Source: Bacteroidia bacterium
GTDB lineage: Bacteria > Bacteroidota > Bacteroidia > Flavobacteriales > Flavobacteriaceae
Assembly (NCBI GenBank): GCA_018679315.1
Contig: JAHHLF010000018.1
Span: 1 to 9,030, forward strand
Length of the DNA: 9,030 nt
Direction: 5' to 3'
This document shows positions 6,773-9,030 of the stretch, in pieces (position 1 is the first letter of the stretch; every line of letters starts with the position of its first letter). The position numbers were made by a program, and so were the translations under genes. The notes under the pieces are model-generated. The model was not told the origin of the DNA, did not search any database, and saw only the letters and a list, made by a program, of their open reading frames with translations.

Positions 6773-8713
6773 ATGAGCGAAGAGAAAAAAAATAACCAGT
6801 ATTCTGCGGATAGTATCCAGGCTTTAGAAGGGATCGAACATGTAAGAATGAGACCTTCCATGTATATAGGAGATGTGGGTCCGCGCGGACTGCATCATTT
6901 GGTATACGAAGTAGTAGATAATTCTATTGATGAGGCCATGGGTGGCTATTGTGACGCTATAGATGTGACCATCAATGAGGATAATTCTGTTACAGTTAAA
7001 GATAATGGTCGGGGTATTCCAGTAGGCCTGCACAAAAAAGAAGGGGTATCTGCCCTGGAAGTGGTCATGACCAAAATTGGTGCAGGGGGAAAATTCGATA
7101 AAGATTCATATAAAGTTTCAGGTGGATTACACGGTGTGGGTGTATCTGTGGTGAATGCCCTTTCGAAGCACTTAAAAGCGACAGTGCACCGTGAAGGTAA
7201 AGTCTGGGAGCAGGAATATGAAAGAGGTAAAACCCTCTATCCTGTAAAGAGCATAGGCAAGTCAGATGAGACAGGCACCATTGTTACTTTTCATCCCGAC
7301 AAGGAGATTTTTAACCTAACCATTGAATATAATTATGAGACCCTTTCCGGGAGAATGCGCGAATTGGCATACTTGAACAAGGGGCTTACCATATCTATTA
7401 CAGACAGACGCGTTAAAAACGAAGAGGGAGAATTCTTTTCCGAAACCTTCTATTCAGAAGAAGGGTTACCAGAATTTATCCGATTCCTTGACAGTAACAG
7501 GGAGGCTCTGGTTTCCACGGTCATTGCAATGGAAGGAGAGAAAAACAATATTCCTGTTGAAGTTGCTATGATCTACAATACCAGCTATACGGAAAACCTT
7601 CATTCCTATGTGAATAATATCAATACGCATGAGGGAGGCACACACCTGTCAGGTTTCCGTCGTGGCCTTACCACTACCTTAAAGAAGTATGCCGATAATT
7701 CGGGCATGCTTGATAAACTGAAATTTGAAGTACAGGGAGACGACTTTAGAGAAGGTCTGACAGCCATCGTATCAGTAAAAGTGGCCGAGCCACAATTCGA
7801 AGGTCAGACTAAGACAAAACTCGGGAACAGAGAAGTTTCCTCGGCTGTAAGCCAGGCAGTTTCTGAAATGCTGACCAACTATTTGGAGGAACACCCTGAT
7901 GATGCCAAAATAATCGTGCAAAAGGTGATCCTGGCCGCACAGGCACGTCATGCTGCCACTAAGGCGCGTGAAATGGTGCAGCGGAAGAATGTCATGAGCG
8001 GGGGTGGTTTACCGGGTAAACTGGCAGATTGTTCTGAACAGGATCCGACCAAGTGCGAACTTTTCTTAGTTGAGGGTGACTCTGCAGGTGGTACGGCCAA
8101 AATGGGACGGGAACGCAGCTTTCAGGCTATTCTGCCATTGAGGGGGAAGATCCTCAATGTGGAAAAAGCCATGCAGCACAAGGTGTTTGAAAATGAAGAG
8201 ATAAAAAATATTTACACGGCGCTGGGGGTCACCATTGGAACCGAAGAAGACAGTAAAGCCCTCAATCTTGAAAAACTGCGCTATCACAAAGTCATCATTA
8301 TGTGTGATGCGGATGTAGATGGTTCCCATATTGAAACACTGATCCTGACCTTCTTCTTCAGATATATGCGGGAACTTATCGAGCAAGGACATGTATATAT
8401 AGCGACTCCTCCTTTATACCTTGTTAAAAAAGGTGCAAAGAAACAATACGCCTGGTCCGATCAGGAACGGGATAGTATCGTAGATCAGCTTAGTGGGGGA
8501 GCAACCATACAGCGATACAAAGGTCTTGGAGAAATGAATGCAGATCAGTTGGCCGACACGACCATGAATCCCCAATTCAGAACGTTAAGGCAGGTAACCA
8601 TAGATAATGCTACTGAGTCAGACAGGATCTTTTCTATGCTTATGGGTGATGAGGTACCGCCCCGAAGGGAATTCATTGAGAAGAACGCAGTCTACGCCAA
8701 CATTGATGCTTAG
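6773..8713 (+). CDS. gyrB: DNA gyrase subunit B
   Basis: The protein has 646 residues and is the ATPase and TOPRIM subunit of DNA gyrase, which works with GyrA to introduce negative supercoils. The GHKL ATPase domain has E46 (catalytic base) and N50 in YEVVDNSIDEA, D77 in DNGRGIP, and the GGLHGVGVSVVNALS lid. R140 matches E. coli Arg136. The transducer domain follows. The TOPRIM domain has E434 in EGDSAGG and D512/D514 in DADVDG, for the catalytic magnesium. The C-terminal part has PLRGKILNVEKA and QRYKGLGEMNADQL. Motif wording and overall fit point to GyrB rather than ParE. It lacks the roughly 160-residue insertion seen in E. coli GyrB (804 residues), as is usual outside some proteobacteria. 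I start at 6773 (MSEEKKNNQYSADSIQALEG). The longer in-frame start at 6680 gives a non-conserved extension that contains the -7 box. The gene stands alone between divergent and convergent neighbours. Confidence 0.97.
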   Translation: MSEEKKNNQYSADSIQALEGIEHVRMRPSMYIGDVGPRGLHHLVYEVVDNSIDEAMGGYCDAIDVTINEDNSVTVKDNGRGIPVGLHKKEGVSALEVVMTKIGAGGKFDKDSYKVSGGLHGVGVSVVNALSKHLKATVHREGKVWEQEYERGKTLYPVKSIGKSDETGTIVTFHPDKEIFNLTIEYNYETLSGRMRELAYLNKGLTISITDRRVKNEEGEFFSETFYSEEGLPEFIRFLDSNREALVSTVIAMEGEKNNIPVEVAMIYNTSYTENLHSYVNNINTHEGGTHLSGFRRGLTTTLKKYADNSGMLDKLKFEVQGDDFREGLTAIVSVKVAEPQFEGQTKTKLGNREVSSAVSQAVSEMLTNYLEEHPDDAKIIVQKVILAAQARHAATKAREMVQRKNVMSGGGLPGKLADCSEQDPTKCELFLVEGDSAGGTAKMGRERSFQAILPLRGKILNVEKAMQHKVFENEEIKNIYTALGVTIGTEEDSKALNLEKLRYHKVIIMCDADVDGSHIETLILTFFFRYMRELIEQGHVYIATPPLYLVKKGAKKQYAWSDQERDSIVDQLSGGATIQRYKGLGEMNADQLADTTMNPQFRTLRQVTIDNATESDRIFSMLMGDEVPPRREFIEKNAVYANIDA

Positions 8714-8722
8714 TACGAAAAG

Positions 8723-8751
8723 AAAAACGGCCCCATAGCAAGGCCGTTTTT
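8723..8751. terminator. Bidirectional intrinsic terminator after gyrB
   Basis: A 10-bp perfect inverted repeat AAAAACGGCC (8723-8732) / GGCCGTTTTT (8742-8751) has a 9-base loop. Its A and T ends provide a U run for transcripts from either side. It begins 9 bp after the gyrB stop and lies 27 bp past the stop of the minus-strand gene on its right, so it can serve both. Confidence 0.9.
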
Positions 8752-8778
8752 GAAAGAAATATATGGAAAATTAGGGGG

Positions 8779-9030
8779 TTACTCTCTAAGAGCCAGCACG
8801 TTTCCTTCTTCATCTTGCAGCACTTCCTGCGCATCCATCATCACCCTCCTCGCTTGTTGAGGATTCTTATCCGTACCGGGATATTTTATTGTGTATAATC
8901 CGTCTTCTTGCTCCCAACTGAAGTCGGTATAAAATTTCACTTTGTTATTATCATATACCTGATATCTGCCCAGATAGGCATCATTAAAGATCCATTCCTC
9001 CTTAGTAGGCTCGTTTGTGTCCGAAGATAG
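8779..9030 (-). CDS. Unrecognised protein, C-terminal part (5' end outside window)
   Basis: The minus strand is open from the window edge (9030) to a TAA (complement of 8779-8781), giving 83 residues with no internal stop. The start lies to the right of the window. The visible part is hydrophilic, with mixed charge and many aromatics: EEWIFNDAYLGRYQVYDNN, then VKFYTDFSWEQEDGLYTIKY, then a Q/R-rich segment and a C-terminus ending LALRE. The alternating aromatic and polar pattern in the first 50 residues suggests beta strands, and the last 25 residues look helical. There is no membrane segment in the visible part. I do not recognise the family. It is accepted as coding because the frame is open, the composition is protein-like, and a bidirectional terminator is correctly placed after its stop. 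Function cannot be stated. Confidence 0.75.
   Translation of the reverse strand, partial: LSSDTNEPTKEEWIFNDAYLGRYQVYDNNKVKFYTDFSWEQEDGLYTIKYPGTDKNPQQARRVMMDAQEVLQDEEGNVLALRE

Noticed and set aside
8066..8392. 108-codon open frame antisense to the gyrB TOPRIM region
   Set aside because: It is a shadow of highly conserved gyrB codons, with no start signals.
1..9030. CRISPR array, mobile element, tRNA/rRNA, toxin-antitoxin pair or defence cluster
   Set aside because: No regularly spaced repeats, transposase or integrase, terminal inverted repeats, RNA-gene sequence or defence domains were seen. All complete genes are intact members of common chromosomal families.

Overview
The window looks like a chromosomal segment from a member of the Flavobacteriaceae (Bacteroidota). 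Four things support this. Promoter -7 boxes match TAnnTTTG, the consensus of the Bacteroidota primary sigma factor, and there are no clear Shine-Dalgarno sequences. The protein families are typical of flavobacteria: a lectin-like/OmpA protein, a DUF2911 protein, and a short GyrB of 646 residues. Base composition is moderate, with very AT-rich intergenic regions. The genus cannot be named from the sequence alone.

Layout, left to right. (1) The C-terminal part of an OmpA-family envelope protein (1-822, +, cut by the window edge). (2) A lipoprotein of the YtcJ-type amidohydrolase family (901-2520, +). (3) A bidirectional terminator (2540-2573) separating it from a convergent secreted DUF2911 protein (2589-3143, -). 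(4) An AT-rich intergenic region of 235 bp with divergent promoters, a 14-bp palindrome and a repeated 11-mer, leading into asnB (3379-5049, +). (5) An SLC13/DASS-type anion:sodium symporter (5077-6522, -), convergent with asnB across only 27 bp. (6) A second divergent intergenic region of 250 bp, then gyrB (6773-8713, +). (7) A second bidirectional terminator (8723-8751) and the C-terminal 83 codons of an unrecognised minus-strand gene that leaves the window (8779-9030).

The genes alternate in orientation. No multi-gene operon is evident, and nearly every complete gene has its own promoter and terminator. Functionally they are a mix: envelope anchoring (OmpA), periplasmic or surface hydrolysis (amidohydrolase), an exported protein of unknown function, asparagine synthesis, anion/dicarboxylate uptake, and DNA topology. 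No shared pathway can be argued from the sequence.

I looked for a defence system, mobile element, CRISPR array, toxin-antitoxin pair, biosynthetic cluster or RNA gene and saw none. This is an ordinary housekeeping region. The points worth a second look are regulatory (the asnB upstream region, the recurrent -7 boxes that fix two start codons, a bulged stem in the asnB/symporter junction), the surface-lipoprotein form of the amidohydrolase, and the unrecognised partial gene at the right edge.
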